Origin: a virus
Length of the DNA stretch: 26,347 nt
Reading direction: 5' to 3' (one strand)
Virus record (IMG/VR): IMGVR_UViG_3300032285_000430
Coordinates: 1-26,347 of that record
Shown piece after piece: positions 5,971-13,473 of the stretch. A program made the translations under genes and the position numbers. Below the pieces are notes generated by a model. It did not search any database, had not been told where the DNA came from, and saw only the letters and a list, made by a program, of their open reading frames with translations. Position 1 is the first letter of the stretch, and every line of letters begins with the position of its first letter.

Positions 5971-7059
5971 ATGGCAGAGATTAACAGTCGCGTAGTAGGC
6001 CCTAAGGGTGCAAAGAAGTCACTACGTAAAGCATTCGCAAGCAAGCGTCCAATCTTTATCTGGGGCCCCCCAGGTATCGGCAAGTCCGACATTATCAAGC
6101 AGTTGGGCGACGAGCTTGACGCACATGTCATCGACGTTCGCTTGTCTCTTTGGGAACCTACTGATATCAAGGGTATTCCATATTTCGATTCTAATACCAG
6201 CAAGATGGTTTGGGCACCTCCTGGTGAATTGCCTGATGCTGAGATGGCAAAGCAACATAAGCAAATCATCCTATTCTTGGATGAGATGAACTCTGCGGCA
6301 CCTAGCGTACAGGCCGCGGCTTATCAGTTGGTGTTGAACCGCCGTGTTGGCACATACCATTTGCCCGATAATGTTGTGCTAGTTGCCGCTGGTAACCGAG
6401 AAACTGACAAGGGTGTAACATATCGGATGCCTGCTCCCTTGGCTAACCGTTTTGTTCACTTGGAAATGAAGGTCGACTGGGAAGACTATTTTGAGTGGGC
6501 TACTGAAAATAAGATCCATAAGGACGTGGTTGGTTTCTTGACCTTCTCAAAGAAAGACTTGTACGATTTCGATCCTAAGTCTAGCTCACGTAGTTTTGCT
6601 ACTCCACGTAGCTGGTCTTTTGTCAGCGAATTGCTTATCGACGATGATACTGATGAAAATACCCTTACTGATCTTGTAAGCGGTTCTATCGGTGAAGGAC
6701 TTGCTATCAAGTTCATGGCACATCGTAAGATTTCTAGCAAAATGCCAAACCCAACAGATATTTTGAGTGGCAAAATCAAAAAGATGGACTCAAAAGAAAT
6801 CTCAGCTATGTATTCCTTGACCGTATCTTTGTGCTATGAACTCAAAGATGCTTGCGATAGGAATGTTAAGAACTGGGGAGACATGACTAACAATTTCTTC
6901 GAATTTATGATGAATAACTTCGAAACAGAATTGGTTATCATGGGTACTAAGATTGCCCTTAGCACTTACAAGTTGCCGTTGGATCCAGACGAAATCGCAT
7001 GTTTCGACGCATTCCACGCTAAGTTTGGTAAGTACATTAGCCAAGCTACTGAAAAGTAA
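5971..7059 (+). CDS. MoxR-family AAA+ ATPase
   Basis: 362 residues. MoxR ATPases act as chaperone-like hexamers that remodel or load metals into partner proteins, normally together with a VWA-domain protein encoded next door. Visible features: Walker A GPPGIGKS (32-39), Walker B ILFLDE (100-105), sensor-1 AAGN (139-142), and LANRF with a likely arginine finger R160. A helical C-terminal domain makes up the rest. All catalytic residues are present. The gene has its own promoter (TTGACA-N17-TATACT) and a strong ribosome site. The next gene encodes a zincin-VWA protein, the expected partner. Codons favour TTG for Leu and AAG for Lys more than nearby genes by eye, perhaps a sign of high expression or of separate origin. 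What the pair acts on in infection is unknown. Confidence 0.85.
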   Translation: MAEINSRVVGPKGAKKSLRKAFASKRPIFIWGPPGIGKSDIIKQLGDELDAHVIDVRLSLWEPTDIKGIPYFDSNTSKMVWAPPGELPDAEMAKQHKQIILFLDEMNSAAPSVQAAAYQLVLNRRVGTYHLPDNVVLVAAGNRETDKGVTYRMPAPLANRFVHLEMKVDWEDYFEWATENKIHKDVVGFLTFSKKDLYDFDPKSSSRSFATPRSWSFVSELLIDDDTDENTLTDLVSGSIGEGLAIKFMAHRKISSKMPNPTDILSGKIKKMDSKEISAMYSLTVSLCYELKDACDRNVKNWGDMTNNFFEFMMNNFETELVIMGTKIALSTYKLPLDPDEIACFDAFHAKFGKYISQATEK

Positions 7060-7073
7060 TCAAAATGTGCCAA

Positions 7074-7102
7074 TTGACACCTCCTACGGGAGGTGTTATA
7101 AT
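7074..7102 (+). promoter_or_regulatory. Perfect consensus sigma70 promoter of the VWA gene
   Basis: TTGACA (7074-7079), exactly 17 bases, then TATAAT (7097-7102): both hexamers are perfect. The expected start is near 7109 with a short leader and AAGGAG (7116-7121) before the ATG at 7127. An 8-bp dyad fills most of the spacer. Confidence 0.85.
7077..7096 (+). repeat. Dyad inside the promoter spacer, UACG-loop hairpin
   Basis: ACACCTCC (7077-7084) and GGAGGTGT (7089-7096) are a perfect 8-bp inverted repeat around TACG. In RNA from the MoxR gene this gives a C(UACG)G tetraloop, an exceptionally stable type. A weak T-run (TTATAAT) follows, so it may act as an imperfect terminator or 3' stabiliser of the moxR mRNA; as DNA it lies between -35 and -10, where an operator would block the polymerase. 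Confidence 0.7.
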
Positions 7103-7126
7103 ATATACATAAGTTAAGGAGCACAT

Positions 7127-8311
7127 ATGTCACATACAGATCCAGTAATCGACAAAATCATCGTAGCCCGTGTAGGTCTACTACTTCGCCATCCGTTCTT
7201 TGGCAACATGGCTACTCGACTTAAGATCCAAGAAGCAGAAGATTGGTGTGGTACTGCCGCAACTGACGGTCGTCACATTTATTTCAATCGTGAGTTTTTC
7301 ACAAAAATGACTGTTAAGCAGATTGAATTTGTCATTGCACACGAAATCTTGCATAACGTATTCGACCACATGGGACGGCGAGAAGGTCGTAATCCACGCA
7401 TCTTTAATATTGCCGCCGACTATGCTGTTAACGGCCAGTTGGTTCGAGACCACATCGGTGATCACCAAGTTCCTGATATCAAGATTTTCCATGATCCTAA
7501 ATATTATGGTATGGGTGCTGAAGAAATTTATGATAAGATCTTCAATGAGATGGACGAACAAGAGCTCGATGCACTGGGTCAATTGTTGGACGACCATATC
7601 GATTGGGAAAAAGATGGCAAGGATGGGCGGCCACAATATAGCAAGGAAGAGCTGAAAAAGATTCGCGATGAGATCCGCGAAGCTACAATCCAAGCCGCCA
7701 ATGCCGCTGGTGCAGGCAACACTCCTGCAAGCGTACAACGAATGATTAAAGAACTCACCGAACCTAAGATGAACTGGCGTGAAATACTGCGTCAGCAAAT
7801 ACAAAGTGTTATTCGCAGTGACTTTACATTCCAGCGTCCTAACCGTAAAGGTTGGCACTTAGGTGCAGTATTGCCCGGTATGAATTTTGAGGAAACTATC
7901 GACATTGCAGTATCTATCGATATGTCAGGCTCTGTTACCAATGCTATGGCAAAAGATTTCCTAAGTGAGATCAAAGGCATTATGCAAGAGTATAAGGAAT
8001 TCAGAATTAAACTCTGGTGCTTTGATACTAAGGTATACAACGAACAAGATTACGACGGTTATTCCATGGACGAGTTCGACGAATACGAACCCATGGGCGG
8101 TGGCGGTACTGATTTTATGGCCAATTGGGAATATATGAAGGAGCATGATATCGTTCCTAAGAAATTTATCATGTTTACAGACGGTTATCCTTGGGACAGT
8201 TGGGGAGATGCAGATTACTGTGATACAGTATTCATCATCCACGGCAATGACAAAATCGTTCCGCCTTTCGGAGAAGTGGCTTACTACCAGTTCCTAACAG
8301 AGACAGCTTAA
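7127..8311 (+). CDS. Zincin-like metallopeptidase/VWA-domain protein (DUF2201-type), MoxR partner
   Basis: 394 residues in two parts. The N-terminal part has a zinc-protease signature HEILH (72-76) with a further His at 81, matching the putative metallopeptidase domain of DUF2201 proteins. After a charged helical linker (about 130-215), the C-terminal part is a VWA domain with a MIDAS site: D265-M-S267-G-S269, the Thr of GGGGTD (T328), and D352 of FTDGYP. DUF2201 proteins are typically encoded beside a MoxR ATPase, as here. In MoxR-VWA pairs the VWA protein is usually thought to bring substrate to the ATPase through the metal-ion site. Whether the HExxH site cleaves anything is unproven for the family. 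It has its own perfect consensus promoter, so it can be made independently of the MoxR gene. Domain calls are firm; biological role unknown. Confidence 0.85.
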   Translation: MSHTDPVIDKIIVARVGLLLRHPFFGNMATRLKIQEAEDWCGTAATDGRHIYFNREFFTKMTVKQIEFVIAHEILHNVFDHMGRREGRNPRIFNIAADYAVNGQLVRDHIGDHQVPDIKIFHDPKYYGMGAEEIYDKIFNEMDEQELDALGQLLDDHIDWEKDGKDGRPQYSKEELKKIRDEIREATIQAANAAGAGNTPASVQRMIKELTEPKMNWREILRQQIQSVIRSDFTFQRPNRKGWHLGAVLPGMNFEETIDIAVSIDMSGSVTNAMAKDFLSEIKGIMQEYKEFRIKLWCFDTKVYNEQDYDGYSMDEFDEYEPMGGGGTDFMANWEYMKEHDIVPKKFIMFTDGYPWDSWGDADYCDTVFIIHGNDKIVPPFGEVAYYQFLTETA

Positions 8312-8312
8312 G

Positions 8313-8591
8313 ATGGCATTAAAGAATGGCAAACCCAATCCACTAAACTATTTTGGACTGCGTAGGGTTGAGTTTGCCGCTCCTCACTTTACATATACCA
8401 CTTTGCCCGATTTTCGCCCATCGGATGCAAAAGCGTTAGATGCATGGATTAAAAATAATCTAAACGGCAGGTATTACATAGGGCAAGATCTAGAGTTAGA
8501 TCATAACAACTCAATAGTTAATGTAACTCGTATTGGATTCGAGCAAGAGAAAGAACTCAGCTTCTTCAAGATTGCCTATCCACAAAAATAA
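8313..8591 (+). CDS. Small hypothetical protein after the MoxR/VWA pair
   Basis: 92 residues, ATG one base after the VWA stop, so very likely on the same transcript and coupled. It reads as a small alpha/beta protein with an internal helix (AKALDAWIKNNL) and a Tyr-rich strand (GRYYIGQDLEL). No motif is recognised. Its place directly behind the VWA gene makes it a candidate accessory or substrate of that module, but this rests on position alone. Confidence 0.7.
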   Translation: MALKNGKPNPLNYFGLRRVEFAAPHFTYTTLPDFRPSDAKALDAWIKNNLNGRYYIGQDLELDHNNSIVNVTRIGFEQEKELSFFKIAYPQK

Positions 8592-8632
8592 CCGAGATAA
8601 TTAATATGTGTAGATAATGATAAGGAGACACC

Positions 8633-8878
8633 ATGACTGACACAACTGAAACAACACAAGAACAGACACAGGAAAACGCACCAGCCCAAGAGCAGGGTGC
8701 AGATCTTAGCATTCAAGATCTTAGCGCAATGAAGAGCATTATCGATGTAGCTAGCACAAGAGGTGCATTTAAGCCAGCTGAAATGATGATGGTTGGACAA
8801 GTTTACATGAAGTTGTCTAATTTCCTAGATGCCGTTGCTAAACAAAGTGCCGCTCAAGCGCCACAAAAAGGAGCCTAA
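8633..8878 (+). CDS. Conserved small phage protein
   Basis: 81 residues with a strong ribosome site (AAGGAG, 8622-8627). The N-terminus is a Thr/Gln/Glu-rich disordered stretch; the conserved part is LSIQDLSAMKSIIDVASTRG followed by AFKPAEMMMVGQVYMKL, a pattern repeated in many marine T4-like phages as a hypothetical protein. The 41-base gap before it holds a poor sigma70-like match (TTGCCT about 8573, GATAAT about 8597) that I do not call. Function unknown. Confidence 0.75.
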   Translation: MTDTTETTQEQTQENAPAQEQGADLSIQDLSAMKSIIDVASTRGAFKPAEMMMVGQVYMKLSNFLDAVAKQSAAQAPQKGA

Positions 8879-8880
8879 TT

Positions 8881-9483
8881 ATGGCAGATACTAAACACGT
8901 AGGTCGCGTTAGATCTACAAACAAGAAAGTAGTGGTAGTGTTTCGTACATTACCCGGTGATGCATTCAATTGTTTGATTGCACCTACAGAAAATTTACCA
9001 GAATCATATCATGATTCATTAATCAATCTAGTCGAAAGTCCAGCTGGACAAAATGCAAATGAGTTTGGAGAAGTTATGGCTCGTAGCCAATTTCCAGACG
9101 GTAGCAATATGCTAGCGGCTTTGCATACACAGAATAGATTAATCAAAGTTTCGACTGATCAGATCGATATGATTCCTAATTCAGGCATCAGTGTACAGTT
9201 AAGCGAATTGAATCAGATCATTGCTGACCAAATGGGAACTACCATTGATGCATTGTCTATCAAGAGCGGTATTACTGAGCTGAAGCCTGAAACAAAGTCA
9301 CAAGTTCAAGATGTTGCTACTGTAAAAGAAGTGCCGGCTACAGTAACCGAAGAGCCTACTTCTTTTGATACGCCAGAAGATGAAGCTAAGTTTTATCGCA
9401 GCCAAGCAGATAAGTTGAGTAAGCAAGCTGCCGAGATGCGACGCAAAGCTGAAGAAATAGCGCCAACGAAGAAGACAAAGTGA
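8881..9483 (+). CDS. Conserved hypothetical phage protein
   Basis: 200 residues, with AAGGAG just upstream. The N-terminal domain (about 1-110) has the conserved run VVVFRTLPGDAFNCLIAPT, LVESPAGQNANEFGEVMAR and FPDGSNMLAALH, known to me from marine T4-like phages only as a hypothetical. The C-terminal 60 residues are low complexity, ending in a basic helical tail (DKLSKQAAEMRRKAEE). No enzyme motif. Its TGA overlaps the next start codon (GTGA). It may be a structural or DNA-associated protein, but nothing visible decides this. Confidence 0.75.
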   Translation: MADTKHVGRVRSTNKKVVVVFRTLPGDAFNCLIAPTENLPESYHDSLINLVESPAGQNANEFGEVMARSQFPDGSNMLAALHTQNRLIKVSTDQIDMIPNSGISVQLSELNQIIADQMGTTIDALSIKSGITELKPETKSQVQDVATVKEVPATVTEEPTSFDTPEDEAKFYRSQADKLSKQAAEMRRKAEEIAPTKKTK

Positions 9484-9797
9484 CATCATCCGGGAAAAGT
9501 CTTCCCAAGGATGTCATCGATCACTGGCCAGAAGTTTTTGCAGATATACAATTAAATGTATTACCGCTAAAATATCTGACTACAGTTTTGATTAATTTCA
9601 AAGATGGCAAAAAATGGGAAGTTAAGATCACAGCAGAAGCCCGCAAGGAAGGTTGGGTAGTCTTTGAGAAACAACTAGCAGAGCTAGTTAAAAACTACGA
9701 AGATACAATTGACAATGTGGACTTTAAGTTAGATACCGCTCGGGTGAAATCAGATATCGAAAAAAGCACACAGAAGTTTTTAAGAAAGAAGTTATAA
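9480..9797 (+). CDS. Conserved hypothetical phage protein (GTG start)
   Basis: 105 residues. It starts with GTG in a GTGA overlap with the previous stop and ends in a TAATG overlap with thyX, so it is locked into one translational unit. The block LPKDVIDHWPEVFADI and the segment VLINFKDGKKWEVKI are recurrent in marine T4-like phages. The C-terminus is a basic helix (RVKSDIEKSTQKFLRKKL), suggesting contact with nucleic acid or protein. Function unknown. Confidence 0.75.
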   Translation: MTSSGKSLPKDVIDHWPEVFADIQLNVLPLKYLTTVLINFKDGKKWEVKITAEARKEGWVVFEKQLAELVKNYEDTIDNVDFKLDTARVKSDIEKSTQKFLRKKL

Positions 9798-10480
9798 TGA
9801 ATGTTCGGCTACTCAGTTACTCCCAACCTACACAGGAATTTGCAGACATGGGCATCGAAGATGCGCAGGAACTCATTGCGTATTGCGCCCGTGTCAGCAA
9901 TCCAAGCAACCAACTTAACACCGAAACATCAGCAAAACTCATCAAATACTTGGTCAAACACCAACACTGGTCGCCACTCGAAATGGTCTCAGCCTGCATC
10001 GAAATCACAACAACCAGAGATATCGCACGACAAATCCTTAGACACAGAAGTTTTAGCTTTCAAGAATTTAGCCAACGCTACGCTGATCCAACGAAAGATC
10101 TATCATTCGTATATCGAGACGCACGTCTCCAAGATGCCAAGAATAGACAGAACAGCGTAGCATTGGATCTAAGTAATGATGCAGATCGTTTCTTAGCCGC
10201 AGGTTGGGAAAACATACAACGAGATGTTATTACAAAATGCCGAGAAGCATACGAATGGGCTATTGTAAACGGCATCGCTAAAGAACAAGCTCGTGCTGTG
10301 CTACCGGAAGGTCTTATTGAAAGTCGATTGTATATGAATGGAACACTACGTAGCTGGATACATTTTATCGAACTACGCAGTGCAAATGGTACTCAGCTAG
10401 AACATCAAGAAGTTGCTATTGCTTGTGCTCGAGTTATTTCTAGTATATTTCCAATGGCTTCAGAACTTGTTGGTGATTAA
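9797..10480 (+). CDS. thyX: Flavin-dependent thymidylate synthase ThyX
   Basis: 227 residues, the usual ThyX length. ThyX methylates dUMP to dTMP using methylenetetrahydrofolate, FAD and NADPH, supplying thymidine for phage DNA. The diagnostic RHRX7S motif is present as RHR (82-84) with Ser92, followed by QRYA; HWSPLE (57-62) and the C-terminal ELRSANGTQLEHQE block, which contacts nucleotide, are also seen. Start is set by the TAATG overlap with the preceding gene. The last 41 bases overlap the 3' end of the convergent gene on the other strand, and a strong terminator follows at 10519. The first third (about 9850-10035) is unusually rich in C-ending codons compared with the rest. Confidence 0.95.
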   Translation: MNVRLLSYSQPTQEFADMGIEDAQELIAYCARVSNPSNQLNTETSAKLIKYLVKHQHWSPLEMVSACIEITTTRDIARQILRHRSFSFQEFSQRYADPTKDLSFVYRDARLQDAKNRQNSVALDLSNDADRFLAAGWENIQRDVITKCREAYEWAIVNGIAKEQARAVLPEGLIESRLYMNGTLRSWIHFIELRSANGTQLEHQEVAIACARVISSIFPMASELVGD

Positions 10481-11150
10481 ACAAATTCTGTAAGTATCCA
10501 AAATCATTTATTTTCTTTAATGCCTCTATGTTAGAGGCATTTTTTTCGCCATATGCTTTTCCTGCCAATGCTCCTGCAATAGAGAAAGGCCCGTAGGCGC
10601 GATCCTCGCCCATACTGCACCACACAGCTAATCTAGATAGCGATTCAGTATCGTCAGCTCTAGCTATGATATTGCTAGATAACTTAACACATTCTCTAAA
10701 TGCGCTTTTCCAAGTATTAAAAGGATCTGTATTAAAAGCAGTAATATTACTAACTTCTGGCATAGGTTTAAACAACTGACTAATACTAGTGGTCATATCT
10801 ACAGTCTCAGGATTCAAATTCATTACTAGTTTTTTAGGAAGTAATTTAACACCGCCGTATCCATACTCAAGGTCATTAACTGGATTAATACTACGCCAGA
10901 CATGCACATATTCTGTTTCATTGCTAGGAACTTGATAACTAAAATCAAAAGTATCTAATACTTCTGCATCTCCGTCAACTACCCAAAACATTTTAGTCAT
11001 ACTTTTTCTAGCGGCAGCTATATGAGCATTGTGTATGCCATCTATATTATCTACCCTTTTTAGTGTTGGGGAACTAAATCGTTTCTGTAACCTTGCAAAA
11101 TTGTCATCTGCATTGGGTTCATTATAGCTGATGAAAATTATATCGTACAT
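10440..11150 (-). CDS. Glycosyltransferase-like protein (GT-A type), paralogue of the next gene
   Basis: 236 residues. The N-terminus DIIFISYNEPNAD and the DGD motif (D59-G-D61, in FWVVDGDAEV) fit a nucleotide-sugar-binding GT-A fold, where the DxD binds metal and sugar nucleotide. It is clearly related to the neighbouring protein (11150-12046): both share ISYNEPNA/LSYDEPNA, the HNAH/AAHK region, the DxD, NDLEYG or NNLEYG, and DFGYL/DFDYL near the end. The family is common in T4-like phage genomes as glycosyltransferase-like; substrate unknown. Starts in a TAATG overlap with its paralogue. The last 41 bases overlap thyX, and the thyX terminator lies within it, with the DFGYL similarity continuing beyond the hairpin, so the reading frame is real through that point. 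Confidence 0.75.
   Translation of the reverse strand: MYDIIFISYNEPNADDNFARLQKRFSSPTLKRVDNIDGIHNAHIAAARKSMTKMFWVVDGDAEVLDTFDFSYQVPSNETEYVHVWRSINPVNDLEYGYGGVKLLPKKLVMNLNPETVDMTTSISQLFKPMPEVSNITAFNTDPFNTWKSAFRECVKLSSNIIARADDTESLSRLAVWCSMGEDRAYGPFSIAGALAGKAYGEKNASNIEALKKINDFGYLQNLFNHQQVLKPLEIY
10519..10546 (+). terminator. Intrinsic terminator for the thyX transcript
   Basis: A perfect 10-bp stem, AATGCCTCTA (10519-10528) with TAGAGGCATT (10532-10541), a three-base loop, then five more T. The T-run is on the + strand side only; the other direction is followed by A-rich mixed sequence, so it acts mainly on rightward transcripts. It lies inside the coding sequence of the convergent gene. Confidence 0.9.
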
Positions 11151-12046
11151 TATCTTTTCCTAATTATACGCGGAGTATTGCTATACACGGTCTTGAAGAA
11201 TTTACTACCACTGCTATCCAGATTGCTGATTTCTAATTTACATTTTTCACGCAATTCATTGCCTAAAAAATTAATATATTTTGTATATTCTTCAGGGTCA
11301 GCTAATGCGTGAGTAGTTTCCCACAAATTAGTCAAGTAATCGAAATCTCTTACATTAGCATAATCCCAATCAGTACAGTTGGTCTTCCAGCAACCTTCTC
11401 TTGCGCCAAGAATCGACCATATACCATTCTTAACATCAGCACCCACACTGCACCATATTAATAGCCTGTGATAATTTTGCCACCATATTTTTCTTAAATT
11501 TTCAACTTTACTACCTTGATCCAAAGACATCTTTACGCCTTCTCGAAATCCGGCACGCCATGCTTGGAATGGACTTTCATTAGTAAAACTTTCTGAATAA
11601 TTTTCATTGAATTGATAGTATCTATTATCAAAACAAAATTCTACTTTTCCTCGGTCATCGCCTTCTTCTGAATTTTCATGGGTACGCATTTCGTTGACAA
11701 ATTTGCGTGTCCACATTTTTAATCCACCGTTTCCATATTCAAGATTGTTCACATGTACTTTTCCGCACCAACTAAAAACATGGTCAGGCGTAAGACCTAG
11801 TTCATCTATATCTACTTCTACTTCTAAAAATTTTGGATCTACGATATTATCCGCATCTACTGTAATAAAATATTCTGTATCGCTTGTAGCGGCACATGCC
11901 TTATGAGCGGCATCGCTTCCTTTAACTCCATGTACACGTTTAGCCCATGGTGCTATCTCTAACAACTTAGCGTAGTTCATCTCTGCATTAGGTTCATCGT
12001 AACTAAGAAAAATGATATCTTGTTCAATAATTTTAATTTTACTCAT
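11150..12046 (-). CDS. Glycosyltransferase-like protein (GT-A type)
   Basis: 298 residues. It begins with a short strand then DIIFLSYDEPNAE, and has TVDADN (D64-A-D66) as the DxD metal and sugar-nucleotide site. Further conserved parts shared with the paralogue at 10440-11150 are NNLEYGNGGLKMW and RDFDYLTNLWE. The C-terminal 50 residues extend beyond the paralogue. The expected reaction is transfer of a sugar from a nucleotide donor, but the acceptor (DNA, virion protein, or host glycan) cannot be read from the sequence. It starts inside the end of the upstream gene (8-base overlap). Tandem duplication followed by divergence explains the pair. Confidence 0.75.
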   Translation of the reverse strand: MSKIKIIEQDIIFLSYDEPNAEMNYAKLLEIAPWAKRVHGVKGSDAAHKACAATSDTEYFITVDADNIVDPKFLEVEVDIDELGLTPDHVFSWCGKVHVNNLEYGNGGLKMWTRKFVNEMRTHENSEEGDDRGKVEFCFDNRYYQFNENYSESFTNESPFQAWRAGFREGVKMSLDQGSKVENLRKIWWQNYHRLLIWCSVGADVKNGIWSILGAREGCWKTNCTDWDYANVRDFDYLTNLWETTHALADPEEYTKYINFLGNELREKCKLEISNLDSSGSKFFKTVYSNTPRIIRKR

Positions 12047-12647
12047 GGTTAATTCTCATTCCATACGATTCAAAGAAAGGTAAAGTAAACATTGCAATTT
12101 TATATATGTTGTTTTCATCCGGATCAACAAATTCAACAATAACTGCATCATCAGATAGAAGATTTTTTAATTTTATCTCTATGCTTCTAATAAGATAGTT
12201 TATGTTGTCTTCTTTTGTTACAAAGAAATTCAACTTGCTATTGATACTTTTACCTTTTGGAGAATCTGCAAATTTTTTATCTAGTTTAAAAACCCATCCG
12301 TTGGGTGTCCAATCAACTTGTAATACAGGATCGCTTGCGGCATTCAATCGCACATATTCAATTATGTTACTTTTAAACAGCACAGGACTATCTTTTTTAT
12401 TAGAAAATTTAATAGCTCCTTCGTCGTCGAATTCTAATCTGTAGAAGATAAAGTTATCTTTGCCTGTGAGAAATCTTTCGACGATTCCGAACTCTACTTC
12501 AACATGACGACAATCAGTCGGCAATACTTCATTTGTTATAGAGTAGATATCTCCGGTGTCTTCTTGGTAATAAATTCGATAGGAATCTATTATTTTTAAA
12601 TTAGTAAGCCTTACAAGTTCTTCATCTGATAGATATTCATCTTCCAT
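12039..12647 (-). CDS. Hypothetical protein in the glycosyltransferase cluster
   Basis: 202 residues, beta-rich and acidic, with alternating strands (YRIYYQEDTGDIYSI, NGWVFKLDKKF, AVIVEFVDPDENNIYKI). The N-terminus, LSDEELVRLTNLKIIDSYRIYY, recalls small tail or fibre-associated proteins of marine T4-like phages, but I cannot name a family. It overlaps both neighbours by 8 and 11 bases, so it is co-translated with glycosyltransferase-like proteins on each side. It might be an assembly factor, an acceptor protein, or a virion component. No active-site pattern is seen. Confidence 0.7.
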   Translation of the reverse strand: MEDEYLSDEELVRLTNLKIIDSYRIYYQEDTGDIYSITNEVLPTDCRHVEVEFGIVERFLTGKDNFIFYRLEFDDEGAIKFSNKKDSPVLFKSNIIEYVRLNAASDPVLQVDWTPNGWVFKLDKKFADSPKGKSINSKLNFFVTKEDNINYLIRSIEIKLKNLLSDDAVIVEFVDPDENNIYKIAMFTLPFFESYGMRINHE

Positions 12648-13473
12648 CTATTAACTCCTTGAGCTTAACTATTATATCACTGTCTTTTACAAAGTCCTTT
12701 TCTACATAATGGAAAAGACATTGTTGTTTTATATTTCCAACTATCATATCACCTCTTCGAGTAAAAATATGAGGGATCGTATTGGTCCAAGATACAGGTA
12801 CAGGATTCCAACCTTGCACACCTGGTTTCATATGTACGAATTTAAAAGGACTACATGAATCTGCGCATGGATTTAAACCTGTCATTTCTAATGCTATGGC
12901 TGCGGCTAAATCCATGCTCAACCAATCTTGATAATGCTCAGGTGCAAATTTTCCATAGCACCATGCCCAGTTGTTGACAACAAATTCTAATGTTTTATAA
13001 AAATATTCTGCTGTTTCAGATTTCTTAAAATAATGTAGGGCAAAATGGGCATTGGGTAATCGATTCTCTGTAAAGGTTTTACGATAAGCACTATTATCGA
13101 TTTTTTCTCCCTTGAAATTCAGAGTCTGTGTACAGAATAGTAAATCATGATCCTGTGCATACCACCACCAGTCATCGATATTTTTTAGCATCAGCATATC
13201 ACTGTCTAAGACTATTGTTTCATCATACGGCGTGACGTGATATATTTTCCATCGATTTTCTGCTCGAAATCTACTAACAGTATCTTCCCACGGTATAGGA
13301 ATTATCTTGTCAAATGCATGCTTGTATTCTTCTAGGACTTCGTCGTTTGTTAATAAGGTAACATCTGTTATCTGTTGTGTAGCGTGTATACTTAAAGCCA
13401 GTGCATAAGCCTGCCTTACGTAATCTTCACTACTGGTATTTTGTGCAAGGATTACATAACCTTTAGACACCAT
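12637..13473 (-). CDS. Glycosyltransferase-like protein (GT8-like, DSD motif)
   Basis: 278 residues. It opens with GYVILAQNT and carries a classic DxD inside a hydrophobic strand, TIVLDSDMLM (D90-S-D92), preceded by TPYDE; this is the nucleotide-sugar site of GT8-type enzymes. The C-terminal half has Trp/His-rich segments (GVQGWNPVPVSW, HIFTRRGD) that would line the acceptor side. It is paralogous to the next gene upstream (13463-14308): both share VI(L/F)AQNT at the start, (H/N)(V/I)TPYD, and VLDSD/VIDSD. The 11-base overlaps on both sides imply coupled translation. Donor and acceptor are unknown. Confidence 0.75.
   Translation of the reverse strand: MVSKGYVILAQNTSSEDYVRQAYALALSIHATQQITDVTLLTNDEVLEEYKHAFDKIIPIPWEDTVSRFRAENRWKIYHVTPYDETIVLDSDMLMLKNIDDWWWYAQDHDLLFCTQTLNFKGEKIDNSAYRKTFTENRLPNAHFALHYFKKSETAEYFYKTLEFVVNNWAWCYGKFAPEHYQDWLSMDLAAAIALEMTGLNPCADSCSPFKFVHMKPGVQGWNPVPVSWTNTIPHIFTRRGDMIVGNIKQQCLFHYVEKDFVKDSDIIVKLKELIDGR

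Noticed and set aside
7181-7858. 225-codon open frame antisense to the VWA gene
   Set aside because: The sense strand encodes intact HExxH and MIDAS motifs; the antisense product has no recognisable domain.
8573-8602. Sigma70-type promoter before the gene at 8633
   Set aside because: TTGCCT with an 18-base gap to GATAAT is too far from consensus to call beside the two strong promoters upstream.
9801-10160. 119-codon frame overlapping thyX in another frame
   Set aside because: No ribosome site, low-complexity Ser/Asn/Gln product, and it arises where thyX is C- and A-rich.
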